Of a stretch of DNA of 64,000 bases, positions 57,201 to 64,000 are shown one piece after another. Below the pieces are notes generated by a model. That model did not search any database. It was given only the letters and a program-made list of their open reading frames with translations, and was not told where the DNA came from. A program made the position numbers and the translations under genes. The stretch comes from Herpetosiphon aurantiacus DSM 785 (GTDB taxonomy: Bacteria; Chloroflexota; Chloroflexia; Chloroflexales; Herpetosiphonaceae): the NCBI GenBank assembly GCA_000018565.1, contig CP000875.1, forward strand, positions 2,185,199 to 2,249,198, in the 5' to 3' direction. How positions within the stretch are numbered: position 1 is the first letter of the stretch; every line of letters begins with the position of its first letter.

Positions 57201-60200
57201 GCTACCTGCCAAGTGTTGCGTTTGAATGCTGAACTCTATGGCTTAAATGCCCAAGTTTTTGAATGTGGCATCGCCGATGCCGTGAAGCAAGAAACCTTCA
57301 CTCACTATCCCCATTTTTCAGGAGCCTCAGGGCGTTTTGCTGATGTGCTCAAAGATAAAGCTGCCGTGCAAACCTTCGACTTGAACATTCGTAAGGAATA
57401 TTTTTCAAGCACGGTTGGCGCGTTGGCAGGCGATCAAGAGCAAGCTTTTATGGAAGACTTTACTGAAGAATGGATGCAAGGGCGTTGGGATAGTGAACAG
57501 ATTGTCTGTCAGTTACGCACAATTTCTGATGTGATTAGTGAACATAACGTGCAGCAGATCGATTTACTCAAGATCGATGCTGAACGCAGCGAAATCGATG
57601 TGCTGAAGGGAATTGCGCCCAGCGATTGGCCCAAGATTCGCCAAATTGCCATGGAAGTGCATAGTGCTGAATTGCGCGACGAGATTAAACAATTACTCGA
57701 AGCCCAAGGCTACCATGTGATTGCCGATCAAGCTGAGCAATTTGCTGATACAGCGTTGTTCAATATTTATGCCTTGCAACCAGCAGTCTATCAAGCCAAC
57801 CAACAAGCAAGTGCTCGCCCAACGACCCCAACCTGGGCTTGGTGCAACCCGACGAGCATCATAAATGCGCTGCAACACTATAGCCACGAGACCCTGCCTG
57901 AGCCAATGCAGCCAGCAGCCTTGTTATTATTGCCAGCGATTCCACTGACCGCTAATGGCAAAATTGATCGTCAAGCCTTGCCTGTGCCAGAACAAACTAT
58001 AGCGAATACGCTAACCACTAGTTATGTGGCTCCGCGCAACACCGTTGAAGATGTTTTAGCGGGTATTTGGGCCAAGGCTTTCAATCAGCCCCGCATCGGG
58101 ATTCACGATAAATTCTTTGATCTGGGTGGGCACTCGTTGATGGCAACCCAGTTGATTGCTCGGATTCAACAGGCGTTTCAGGTGCAAGTGCCGTTGCGTA
58201 GTCTCTTCGATACCCCAACGATTGCGGGCTTAGCTGAGCAGATCGATGCCTCGTTACGGGCAGGCTCAGTTTTGCAGATGCCACCAATTACCGCAGTCGC
58301 CCATGATCGAGCCTTGCCGTTGTCGTTTACCCAAGAACGCTATTGGATTCTCGATCAATTTGAGCCTGGTAATCCAGCCTATAACGTGCCAACTTATGCC
58401 CGACTTAAAGGGCCACTTAGCCATGAATTATTGGAGCGAGCGTTAACCGAGATTGTGCAGCGGCACGCGATTTTACGCACAACCTTCATCGTGCTCGACG
58501 ATCAACCGATGCAAATTATTCATCCTGAAGTGGCGGTTAGCTTACCTTTGGTGGATTTGAGCGACTTGCCAGTTCAAGATCGTGAACAACAGGCACGGCA
58601 GATTGTGGCCACTGAAGCCCGAACCTCGTTCGATCTGGCTCAAGGCCCATTGTTCCGTGGTCAATTGATTCGGCTTGATGAGACTGACCATATTTTGTTG
58701 ATTATGATGCACCACATCATCACTGACGATTGGTCGAAGAATTTGCTGATTCAAGAGTTGACCGCCTTGAGTTGGGCCTACTTTCGCGGTGAACCTTCGC
58801 CATTGCCACCACTTGCGATTCAATATGCCGATTTTGCCCACTGGCAACGTCAATGGTTCCAAGGAGAAGTTTTGGAATCGCAGTTGGAGTATTGGGTCAA
58901 ACAGCTTGAAGATGCGCCAATGGTGCTGAATTTGCCCTTGGATCGTCCACGTCCAGCCTTGCAGAACTTCCAAGGGCTAAGCCTGCCAGTCTATTTGCCG
59001 CGACGCTTAACCGATCAGCTGGCGGCGCTCAGCTTGCGTGAAGGCGTGACCATGGCCATGACCTTGTTGGCAGGCTTTCAAACCTTGTTGCATCGCTATA
59101 GCGGTCAATCGGATATCGTGATTGGCTCGTATATGAGTGGGCGCGGCCAGGTTGGTACTGAACATTTGATTGGCTTTTTCCTCAATACCTTGCCATTACG
59201 GGTTAGCCTAGCTGGTGACCCCAGCTTTGAAGTATTGCTCAAACGCGTGCAAGAAGTCTCGCTGGGAGCCTACTCGCATCAAGATTTGCCATTTGAAAAG
59301 CTACTGCAACGCTTGCAGCCTGAACATAATTTGAGCCATACTCCAATCTTCCAAGTTGGCATTCAACTAGTCAATGCCTTGAAATCTGAGGCTGAGTTGG
59401 GGGCGCTGACGATCAGCGACGTTGAAAGTAGCCAAACCAGCGTGATGGGCACGGCCCAGCTTGACCTCACCCTGACAATTCGTGGTTTGGGTTCCGATGA
59501 AGGTCTGAATGCCTCGTTTATCTACGATTCAACCATTTTTGAGCAGGCCACGATTGCCCGTATGGCTGGCCATTTGCGGCAATTGCTCGAAAGCATTGTG
59601 GCCCAACCTGAACTGCCAATTTCCCAATTGAGTTTGCTCGGCGAGAACGAAACTGAGCAGTTGTTGGATTCGTGGGCTGGTGATCACGCCCAATACCCGA
59701 GTGATGGCTCGATTCAGGCTTGGTTTGCCAACCAAGTTGCCCAGAAGCCAACCGCGACGGCGCTCGTATTTGGCGAGCAACAACTGAGTTATGCCGAGCT
59801 TGATCAGCGTTCGAGCCAACTGGCGGGCTATTTGCAAAGCCTTGGTGTGCAAGCATTTGCGACAGTTGGGATTTGTATGCAGCGCTCGCCTGAATTGGTA
59901 GTGGCGATGCTGGGCGTGCTCAAAGCTGGGGCAGGCTATGTACCGCTTGATCCAGCAACTCCAACCGAGCGGATTCGTTTTATTCTGCGCGATACGGCTG
60001 CTCCGGTGTTGCTGACCCAGGCCGCGCTCAAGCTCGATCTGGCTGATGCCGATTGGCAGATAGTGGCGCTTGATCAGCTTGATCTGACGGCTGATCACCC
60101 AGTACTCAACCCATTGCCAAGTAGTTTGCTCAACGATCTGCCTGTTTATACGATTTATACCTCGGGTTCGACCGGAACACCCAAAGGTGTGCCGATTTCG

Positions 60201-61517
60201 CAGCGCAATTTGTTGCCAATGTTGCGTTGGGGCCAAGCCTACTTTGGGCTAGGCCAGCATTCACGGGTGTTGCAAACCCTCTCGTATGCCTTTGATTTTG
60301 GGGCATTTGAGCTGCTAACGACCATGCTTTCTGGCGGAACCTTATTTATTGCCCCAGCTGGCCAACTTGAAGATTTGGCGAGCTATCGCAGCTTAATTGA
60401 ACGCTGGCAGATTAATACGATTCATGCAACTCCAGCTTTCTTTGCTGAGGTTGTGGCCTTGGCTCAGCCGATGCCAACCCTAGAAATTGTGCACCTTGGC
60501 GGTGATGCTTTGCAACCAGCCTTGGTTAAGCAAATTCAGGCTTTGGTTGCGCCAACCTGTCGCATCTACAATGGCTATGGCCCAACTGAAGCCTCGGTGA
60601 ATTGTGCAATTTATCAGGTTGAACCAGAACGCTTAGCCGACGTTGTAAATGTGCCGATTGGCCGAGTGACCGCCAACCATCAACTGTATATTCTCGATGC
60701 CCAACTCCGGCCAGTGCCAATTGGCGTAGTTGGTGAGCTTTGTGTGGCGGGGCCAAGCCTCAGCCAAGGCTATCTGAATCAACCAGCACTGAGTGCTGAA
60801 AAATTCGTGCCCAATCCATTTGCTGCCCAGCCAGGCCAACGCTTATATCGCACTGGCGACGTAGCCCGCTACTTGCCCGATGGCCTGATCGAACATTTGG
60901 GGCGCATTGATCATCAAGTCAAAGTGCGCGGCTACCGAATTGAGCTAGGCGAGATTGAAGCAGCCTTATTGAACCATCCTGCGGTGCAAGAGGCGGTAGT
61001 TTTGCCGACGAGTGAGGCCAGCTTAATTGGCTATGTTGTGCTGAAACAAGCAGGTAGCACGCCAACTAGCGAGCTGCGTGAATTTCTGCAACAGCGCTTA
61101 CCCGGTTATATGCTCCCAGCGATACTTGTGCCACTTGAAAGTTTGCCGCGCACCGCCAATGGCAAAATCAATCGTCAAGCCTTGTTGGCTACCAGCGCAC
61201 TACCAGAGCGTGAAACGCCGTTTGTTGCTCCCCAAGGTGAAATTGAAGAAGCCGTGGTGCAAATTTGGATGGAAGTGCTCAAACGCGACCAAATTAGCGT
61301 TCACGATAATTTCTTCCACATTGGTGGTCACTCGCTGTTGGGAACCCAAGTGATTTATAAGCTTGCCAAAGCCTTACAAATTAATATTTCGCTCCAAACC
61401 TTATTCAAGCATCCTACTCCTGCAACACTGGCGTTAGCAGTAGAAGATATCTTGTTGGAAGAGATCGAGCATTTATCAGATGAGGAACTTGCTTTACTCT
61501 CACAAGATCAACCATAG
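54258..61517 (+). CDS. NRPS modules 4 and 5: interface-A(Asp, interrupted by FkbM-like methyltransferase)-PCP-C-A-PCP
   Basis: 2419 aa. The opening C-like domain (IEGFRLSPQQKQLW) lacks HHxxxDG (LTLPALTADLTTL, about 125-137). A4 begins near 434, with YTSGSTGKPKG near 581. Its pocket reads D-L-T-K-V-G-H-V-G, an aspartate code. After the A8 motif (VKIRGYRVELGEI) a methyltransferase of about 290 residues is inserted: DVGANIGLFSLF near 953 and LLKIDAERSEIDVLKG point to the FkbM/Methyltransf_21 family. A9/A10-like sequence resumes (LTANGKIDRQALP, about 1235). PCP has LGGHSLMA (about 1293). C is LCL (LSFTQERYW; HHIITDDW near 1485), correct because no E precedes. A5 (about 1824-2310) reads D-F-F-H-H-G-G-V-N, unassigned. 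The final PCP has IGGHSLLG (about 2359) and an acidic tail. Possible product unit: O-methylated (hydroxy)aspartate. Confidence 0.93.
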   Translation: MQTGSIEGFRLSPQQKQLWSLKYSAEINPYLAQCSVDIQGALDVQRLQAALEALVQRYEILRTQFAQLEGMSMPLQVVGEGQLNWQTLQADDRQAAWDEALGSPIDVAQGPVLWARLMSLSNEQHQLILTLPALTADLTTLNLLVYELELLYSQEGQPDQEVAQYIDLAEWLNDTLATDASEPGPAFWQSHDLQTVANPVLATLADPSPSFTPAIHELTIATPNLPSQELASWLLAAWQVVLWRNSNQTEFQLGLGLDGRNYAELEPALGLFAKHVPFFAQIKPELRFSDLVSQTRTAYQQATTWQEYWAWEQFSDAAAHHLDYCFSYASLPQPPFEHAPRFRLSQQVCYFERFVAKLELLEIGNMLQSRLVYDAQLLSVEFVQRLAEQVATVCQQVQQSDQLLLGELAVVGASERQFLLELNRRYQTFDLQVTIPSLFAAQAQQHPTAQAVVFEDQSLTYQELEGYSNQLALQLREHGAASEQIVAIYLERSIASIVAILGVLKAGAAYLPIDPSVPNERLELMLADSRAVVVVTDQGLQTRLGHMQSPIVLIDQLLSNPPQADLGLNVAIQPEQLAYIIYTSGSTGKPKGVAIEHRQLANYVQSIIQEVDLRPGMQYAMVSTLAADLGHTVLFPALCHGGTLHLIAQDRAINADAMAEYMHAKAIDVLKIVPSHLTALLAASQPAHVLPKQRLVLGGEASSWDLIERLEQLAPTCTIVNHYGPTETTVGVLTTKLSGCSPAARGSIVPLGRPIANSYVYVLDAARQLVPFGAIGELYIGGAGVARGYLNRPELTNERFVTDRLSTNPSDRLYRSGDVVRYRPDGLLEFLGRSDDQVKIRGYRVELGEISHTLERHPLVQQSTVQLREHASGEQQLVGYIVPNPALALPVSNFLRFKQQGIFAEHEHFELPNGMLVVHQNRHMTVPLYNEIFEDQVYVTQGIQLNDGDCVFDVGANIGLFSLFIGQNYRNIRLFSFEPIPATCQVLRLNAELYGLNAQVFECGIADAVKQETFTHYPHFSGASGRFADVLKDKAAVQTFDLNIRKEYFSSTVGALAGDQEQAFMEDFTEEWMQGRWDSEQIVCQLRTISDVISEHNVQQIDLLKIDAERSEIDVLKGIAPSDWPKIRQIAMEVHSAELRDEIKQLLEAQGYHVIADQAEQFADTALFNIYALQPAVYQANQQASARPTTPTWAWCNPTSIINALQHYSHETLPEPMQPAALLLLPAIPLTANGKIDRQALPVPEQTIANTLTTSYVAPRNTVEDVLAGIWAKAFNQPRIGIHDKFFDLGGHSLMATQLIARIQQAFQVQVPLRSLFDTPTIAGLAEQIDASLRAGSVLQMPPITAVAHDRALPLSFTQERYWILDQFEPGNPAYNVPTYARLKGPLSHELLERALTEIVQRHAILRTTFIVLDDQPMQIIHPEVAVSLPLVDLSDLPVQDREQQARQIVATEARTSFDLAQGPLFRGQLIRLDETDHILLIMMHHIITDDWSKNLLIQELTALSWAYFRGEPSPLPPLAIQYADFAHWQRQWFQGEVLESQLEYWVKQLEDAPMVLNLPLDRPRPALQNFQGLSLPVYLPRRLTDQLAALSLREGVTMAMTLLAGFQTLLHRYSGQSDIVIGSYMSGRGQVGTEHLIGFFLNTLPLRVSLAGDPSFEVLLKRVQEVSLGAYSHQDLPFEKLLQRLQPEHNLSHTPIFQVGIQLVNALKSEAELGALTISDVESSQTSVMGTAQLDLTLTIRGLGSDEGLNASFIYDSTIFEQATIARMAGHLRQLLESIVAQPELPISQLSLLGENETEQLLDSWAGDHAQYPSDGSIQAWFANQVAQKPTATALVFGEQQLSYAELDQRSSQLAGYLQSLGVQAFATVGICMQRSPELVVAMLGVLKAGAGYVPLDPATPTERIRFILRDTAAPVLLTQAALKLDLADADWQIVALDQLDLTADHPVLNPLPSSLLNDLPVYTIYTSGSTGTPKGVPISQRNLLPMLRWGQAYFGLGQHSRVLQTLSYAFDFGAFELLTTMLSGGTLFIAPAGQLEDLASYRSLIERWQINTIHATPAFFAEVVALAQPMPTLEIVHLGGDALQPALVKQIQALVAPTCRIYNGYGPTEASVNCAIYQVEPERLADVVNVPIGRVTANHQLYILDAQLRPVPIGVVGELCVAGPSLSQGYLNQPALSAEKFVPNPFAAQPGQRLYRTGDVARYLPDGLIEHLGRIDHQVKVRGYRIELGEIEAALLNHPAVQEAVVLPTSEASLIGYVVLKQAGSTPTSELREFLQQRLPGYMLPAILVPLESLPRTANGKINRQALLATSALPERETPFVAPQGEIEEAVVQIWMEVLKRDQISVHDNFFHIGGHSLLGTQVIYKLAKALQINISLQTLFKHPTPATLALAVEDILLEEIEHLSDEELALLSQDQP

Positions 61518-61568
61518 CCGCCGCGTCCGCAACGATAGCTTTCTTTTTAACTAATGAAGGGCGACAGC

Positions 61569-62879
61569 ATGATTCACAATCAAGAATTTATCATTCGTAA
61601 ATCTGATATTGCTAATCCACAAAGTCTGCCTGAATTGATCGAAACGCTGGTGAGTGGCGATGTATTACGTTGGTATGTTTCTAAAGTAACGGCTGATGAG
61701 CTGGTGGTCGAGGCCACGCTTTATAGCGAACATCTGGCCGACCCGCCCGAGAGTGTGCTTGGGCAGTTTTACCCTGGCAAGAGCGCTGTGTTGAACATTG
61801 TGCCAACCGGAGTTGGTTGTGATATTGGCGGGTATGCTGGCGATGCTGGCCCCGCCACAGCCCTGTTGGCCAGTTGCTGCGATTATTTAGTGACAAATCC
61901 CAATGCAGTTAATGCTTCAAATTTTATCTTGATGGATAAAAATTTAGTGTATACCGAAGGCTACTGCATTGATCTCTTCTCGCGTGGTTTGATTAACCTG
62001 CACCTGCCATATAGCAATAAAATTGGCTTGATTATCGAAAAAACCGATGCTGAGCACTTGGATGTGGTGTTTAATATTCTCAATACCGTTCGCGCAGTTT
62101 ATGGGGTGAATATTGAAGAGTTTGTGATCACCGATGAGGCGATCGGTGGGCGTTGTATTCAGCATAGTTCTGGCAGCTATGTTGGCAGTATCGACAATCC
62201 GGCGACCTTATTCCGTGCTTGCGAGCAATTGATCGCCAAGGGTGTAACCGCAATTGCAGTCACCAGCAACATCCAAGATTTGCCTGCTGATAGCTATGCC
62301 GAGCACTTTTCGGGCCGACATCCCAATCCAGTTGGTGGAGCCGAGGCGATTATCTCGCACCTGATCGCCAAGAAATATCGCTTGCCCGCCGCCCATGCCC
62401 CGATGATTAACCTCAAGCAAATTGACCTTGAAGATCCGATTGTCGATGCCCGTGGCGCAGGCGAAATTACCTCGCACAGTGGGATGGCGAGCGTGCTAAT
62501 TGGCTTAGCTCAGGCTCCGCAAATTACCGCTCGGCCAACTTGCCGCATCGCCGACACGATTAATATTAATAATGTTGTGGCAGTTGTGACACCTGCTAGT
62601 GCCTTGGGTGGCATTCCGGTGTTGTATGCCCAAAAATTTAATATTCCCGTGATTGCAGTGCACAATAATGCCACAATTTTGGAGATTACGCCCGATCGCT
62701 TCCCGCTTAATACCGTGATTGAAGTGCAAAATTATGCTGAAGCCGCCGGAATTATTATGGCGCTCAAGCGTGGCCTAAACTTGAAGAGTATCCTACGACC
62801 GTTGGAAACCTTGCGCTATCAGCGTCAGGCAGTCGCTACGACTGTCGTAAACGATGCAATGATAGCTGAACTAGCCTAA
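61569..62879 (+). CDS. DUF3326-type protein of unknown function in the NRPS operon
   Basis: 436 aa. The ATG at 61569 has GAAGGGCG at good spacing; the ATG at 61554 would add five residues. It resembles the DUF3326 family known mainly from cyanobacteria: VPTGVGCDIGGYAGDAGPAT, a (T)NPNAVNAS segment, VYTEGYCIDLF, RSNKIG-like SNKIGLI, NPVGGAEAIISHL and HAPMINL. The Gly-rich first block resembles a nucleotide- or phosphate-binding loop, but no catalytic activity is established for the family as far as I know. It is followed within 65 nt by the next small gene and by another NRPS, so it belongs to the pathway operon. It may tailor or supply an unusual building block. Start and reading frame are sure; the family call is from memory of motifs. 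Confidence 0.75.
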   Translation: MIHNQEFIIRKSDIANPQSLPELIETLVSGDVLRWYVSKVTADELVVEATLYSEHLADPPESVLGQFYPGKSAVLNIVPTGVGCDIGGYAGDAGPATALLASCCDYLVTNPNAVNASNFILMDKNLVYTEGYCIDLFSRGLINLHLPYSNKIGLIIEKTDAEHLDVVFNILNTVRAVYGVNIEEFVITDEAIGGRCIQHSSGSYVGSIDNPATLFRACEQLIAKGVTAIAVTSNIQDLPADSYAEHFSGRHPNPVGGAEAIISHLIAKKYRLPAAHAPMINLKQIDLEDPIVDARGAGEITSHSGMASVLIGLAQAPQITARPTCRIADTININNVVAVVTPASALGGIPVLYAQKFNIPVIAVHNNATILEITPDRFPLNTVIEVQNYAEAAGIIMALKRGLNLKSILRPLETLRYQRQAVATTVVNDAMIAELA

Positions 62880-62943
62880 CATCTTTGGTTGGCAACGATG
62901 GATCTGGGTCGTAGCAATACGGCCCAGCTTGGAGTACCCGACT

Positions 62944-63123
62944 GTGACAGACCAACTTCCTTCAGCACTCCCGCTAGTTGCACCAACTAACCAACCTGAT
63001 CAATTCGATATGCTCCAGCGCTTGACTGGTTATACGCAGCATCAGCCTGAATTGCTCGCAATTGCAACCGAACATAAACGGTCACTCCTAGAGAAGCGTT
63101 TGAAACAATTACGAGGTGAATAA
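62944..63123 (+). CDS. 59-residue protein with NRPS-linker-like C-terminal helix
   Basis: GTG start with GGAG 9 nt upstream (TTG at 62929 is the alternative). The stop overlaps the next NRPS start (TAATG). It has a Pro-rich N-terminus, then FDMLQRLTGYTQHQPELL, and a basic helical end (KRSLLEKRLKQLRGE). That end resembles the N-terminal linker of the following NRPS (KKARLEKRLRG) and of module 1 (RALLEKRLNQKK). It may be a detached docking peptide or a remnant of a split NRPS linker. It is not an MbtH-like protein: the conserved Trp residues are absent. Confidence 0.62.
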   Translation: MTDQLPSALPLVAPTNQPDQFDMLQRLTGYTQHQPELLAIATEHKRSLLEKRLKQLRGE

Positions 63124-64000
63124 TGTCTGAGCATTCAGATGATTCGTTGCGCAACCAGACTGATCCTGCATCTCGGCGAGTTCCGCTTTCGGCGGCCAAA
63201 AAAGCGCGGCTCGAAAAACGCCTGCGCGGTGATAGCGACAATCAGCAGGCTGAATCAAGCATTCCTCGCCTCGCGACCTATGATCAGGTGCCATTATCGT
63301 TTGCGCAAGAACGGCTGTGGTTTCTCAGCCAATACGAACCAACGAGCAGCAACGCCTATATTATTCCCTTGGCCGTGCGGATCGATGGCCCCATTGATCC
63401 ATCGCTGTTGGAGCAGGCTTTGCAATTGGTGGTGGATCGCCATGCCAGCTTCCGCACCACGTTTCATGCGCAGAATGGGGTGCCGTTTCAACGGGTTGCC
63501 CCACAGCTGCCGCTCAGGTTGCCCGTGCTTGGGCTGGACGTGGCTGATGCGAGCGATGAGGCGGCGGTGTTGCAGGTCGTGCTGGATCAGCTTGTACCGC
63601 TGTTGCAGCTACCGTTTGATCTTGAGCATGGGCCGTTGTTGCGAGCGACCTTACTGCGTTTAGCTGCCGAATCGCATGTGCTGCTGCTGATTTGCCATCA
63701 TATTATTAGTGATGGCTGGTCGATGGGGGTGCTGCTGCGCGATTTTGCCAGCTTTTTAGGCGCGTTACGCACCAATACTGCGCCGGATGTACCGCCGTTG
63801 GTGGTGCAAGCCCCGGATGTCGCGGTGTGGCAACGGCAACGCTTGCAAGGCCACTATCTGACGACACTCCAAGATTTTTGGAAGCAGCAGTTGGCGGATC
63901 TCGAACCATTGAATGTGCCTACCGATTTTGTCCGACCGGCCCAGCAATCCTATCGTGGGGCGACATTGAGTTTTCAGCTCCCCGCTGCGCTCAGCACCCA
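63123..64000 (+). CDS. NRPS, N-terminal condensation domain (3' end outside window)
   Basis: 292 codons are visible and the frame is open at the right edge. An N-terminal linker (SAAKKARLEKRLRG, about residues 23-37) is followed by an LCL-type C domain: VPLSFAQERLWFLSQYEP near 58 and HHIISDGWSMG near 197. The LCL type fits an upstream PCP with no E domain (module 5). So module 6 of the same assembly line starts here. Base composition from about 63400 is somewhat more GC-rich (about 55-63% in lines I counted) than in modules 1-5. Confidence 0.93.
   Translation, partial: MSEHSDDSLRNQTDPASRRVPLSAAKKARLEKRLRGDSDNQQAESSIPRLATYDQVPLSFAQERLWFLSQYEPTSSNAYIIPLAVRIDGPIDPSLLEQALQLVVDRHASFRTTFHAQNGVPFQRVAPQLPLRLPVLGLDVADASDEAAVLQVVLDQLVPLLQLPFDLEHGPLLRATLLRLAAESHVLLLICHHIISDGWSMGVLLRDFASFLGALRTNTAPDVPPLVVQAPDVAVWQRQRLQGHYLTTLQDFWKQQLADLEPLNVPTDFVRPAQQSYRGATLSFQLPAALST

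Noticed and set aside
60280-60640. Substrate call for the module 5 A domain (DFFHHGGVN)
   Set aside because: The code does not match one I know; alignment by eye at the third and fourth positions is also uncertain.
62944-63123. MbtH-like protein
   Set aside because: Length is similar, but the conserved Trp residues and the MbtH motif are absent.
1-64000. tRNA, rRNA, insertion sequence or integrase
   Set aside because: I saw no cloverleaf-like sequence, transposase motif or terminal inverted repeats; short tRNA genes could still be missed by eye.

Overview
The window looks like secondary-metabolism territory in a filamentous Chloroflexota bacterium, most likely Herpetosiphon or a close relative. 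This rests on roughly 50% GC with heavy TTG (Leu) and CAA (Gln) use, giant NRPS/PKS genes, a helix-turn-helix/NB-ARC/TPR regulator, and a secreted repeat protein ending in a YLPFV-type tail. The taxonomic guess is inference; no rRNA or marker gene is present. I see three biosynthetic systems side by side, and two of them run off the window edges.

Region A (1-13780, + strand) is the 3' end of a PKS-NRPS cluster. It holds the end of a PKS (KR-ACP), an NRPS with order TubC dock-C-A-PCP-E-C-A-PCP-TE, an MFS exporter, and an SbnA/SbnB-like pair that makes 2,3-diaminopropionate. The genes overlap by ATGA or are closely spaced, and a strong hairpin terminator follows. The A-domain codes read by eye suggest an ornithine-like (or other diamino acid) residue, epimerised to D, followed by glycine and thioesterase release.

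Region B (14109-28350) starts with a secreted seven-repeat FG-GAP protein (+), convergent with an XRE/NB-ARC/TPR regulator (-). The minus strand then carries an orphan double-glycine leader peptide and a class II lanthipeptide cluster. In transcription order that cluster is a mini HlyD-like protein, a C39 peptidase-ABC exporter (LanT), six tandem precursor peptide genes missed by length cut-offs, an intergenic hairpin, LanM, and a GNAT acetyltransferase. The six precursors share the core KSYSCT(V/I)SR...CxCxC. An FMN alpha-hydroxy-acid oxidase gene with its own terminator lies further upstream on the same strand.

Region C (28855-64000, + strand) is a second, larger PKS-NRPS assembly line. It begins with a small membrane protein and a PKS (ACP-KS-AT-DH-cMT-KR-ACP). 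Next come C-A-PCP-E, then C-A-PCP-E-C, a SyrP/TauD-like dioxygenase, I-A-PCP-E, a free-standing C, and I-A(methyltransferase)-PCP-C-A-PCP. A DUF3326-type protein, a 59-residue small protein and the start of another NRPS follow. The I domains are condensation-fold domains that have lost HHxxxDG. They sit directly before A domains whose codes read as aspartate, which matches the known logic for beta-hydroxyaspartate formation on the assembly line by a recruited Fe(II)/2-oxoglutarate enzyme. Every C domain type (LCL or DCL) agrees with the presence or absence of an upstream E domain, so the gene order reads as colinear. The product is probably an acylated lipopeptide with several D residues and two aspartate-derived units, possibly metal-binding.

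Most interesting are the two interface-domain/Asp modules served by one hydroxylase, with the condensation domains split off onto other proteins. Also notable are the A domain interrupted by an FkbM-like methyltransferase, the six-gene lanthipeptide array, and the DUF3326 gene within the NRPS operon.
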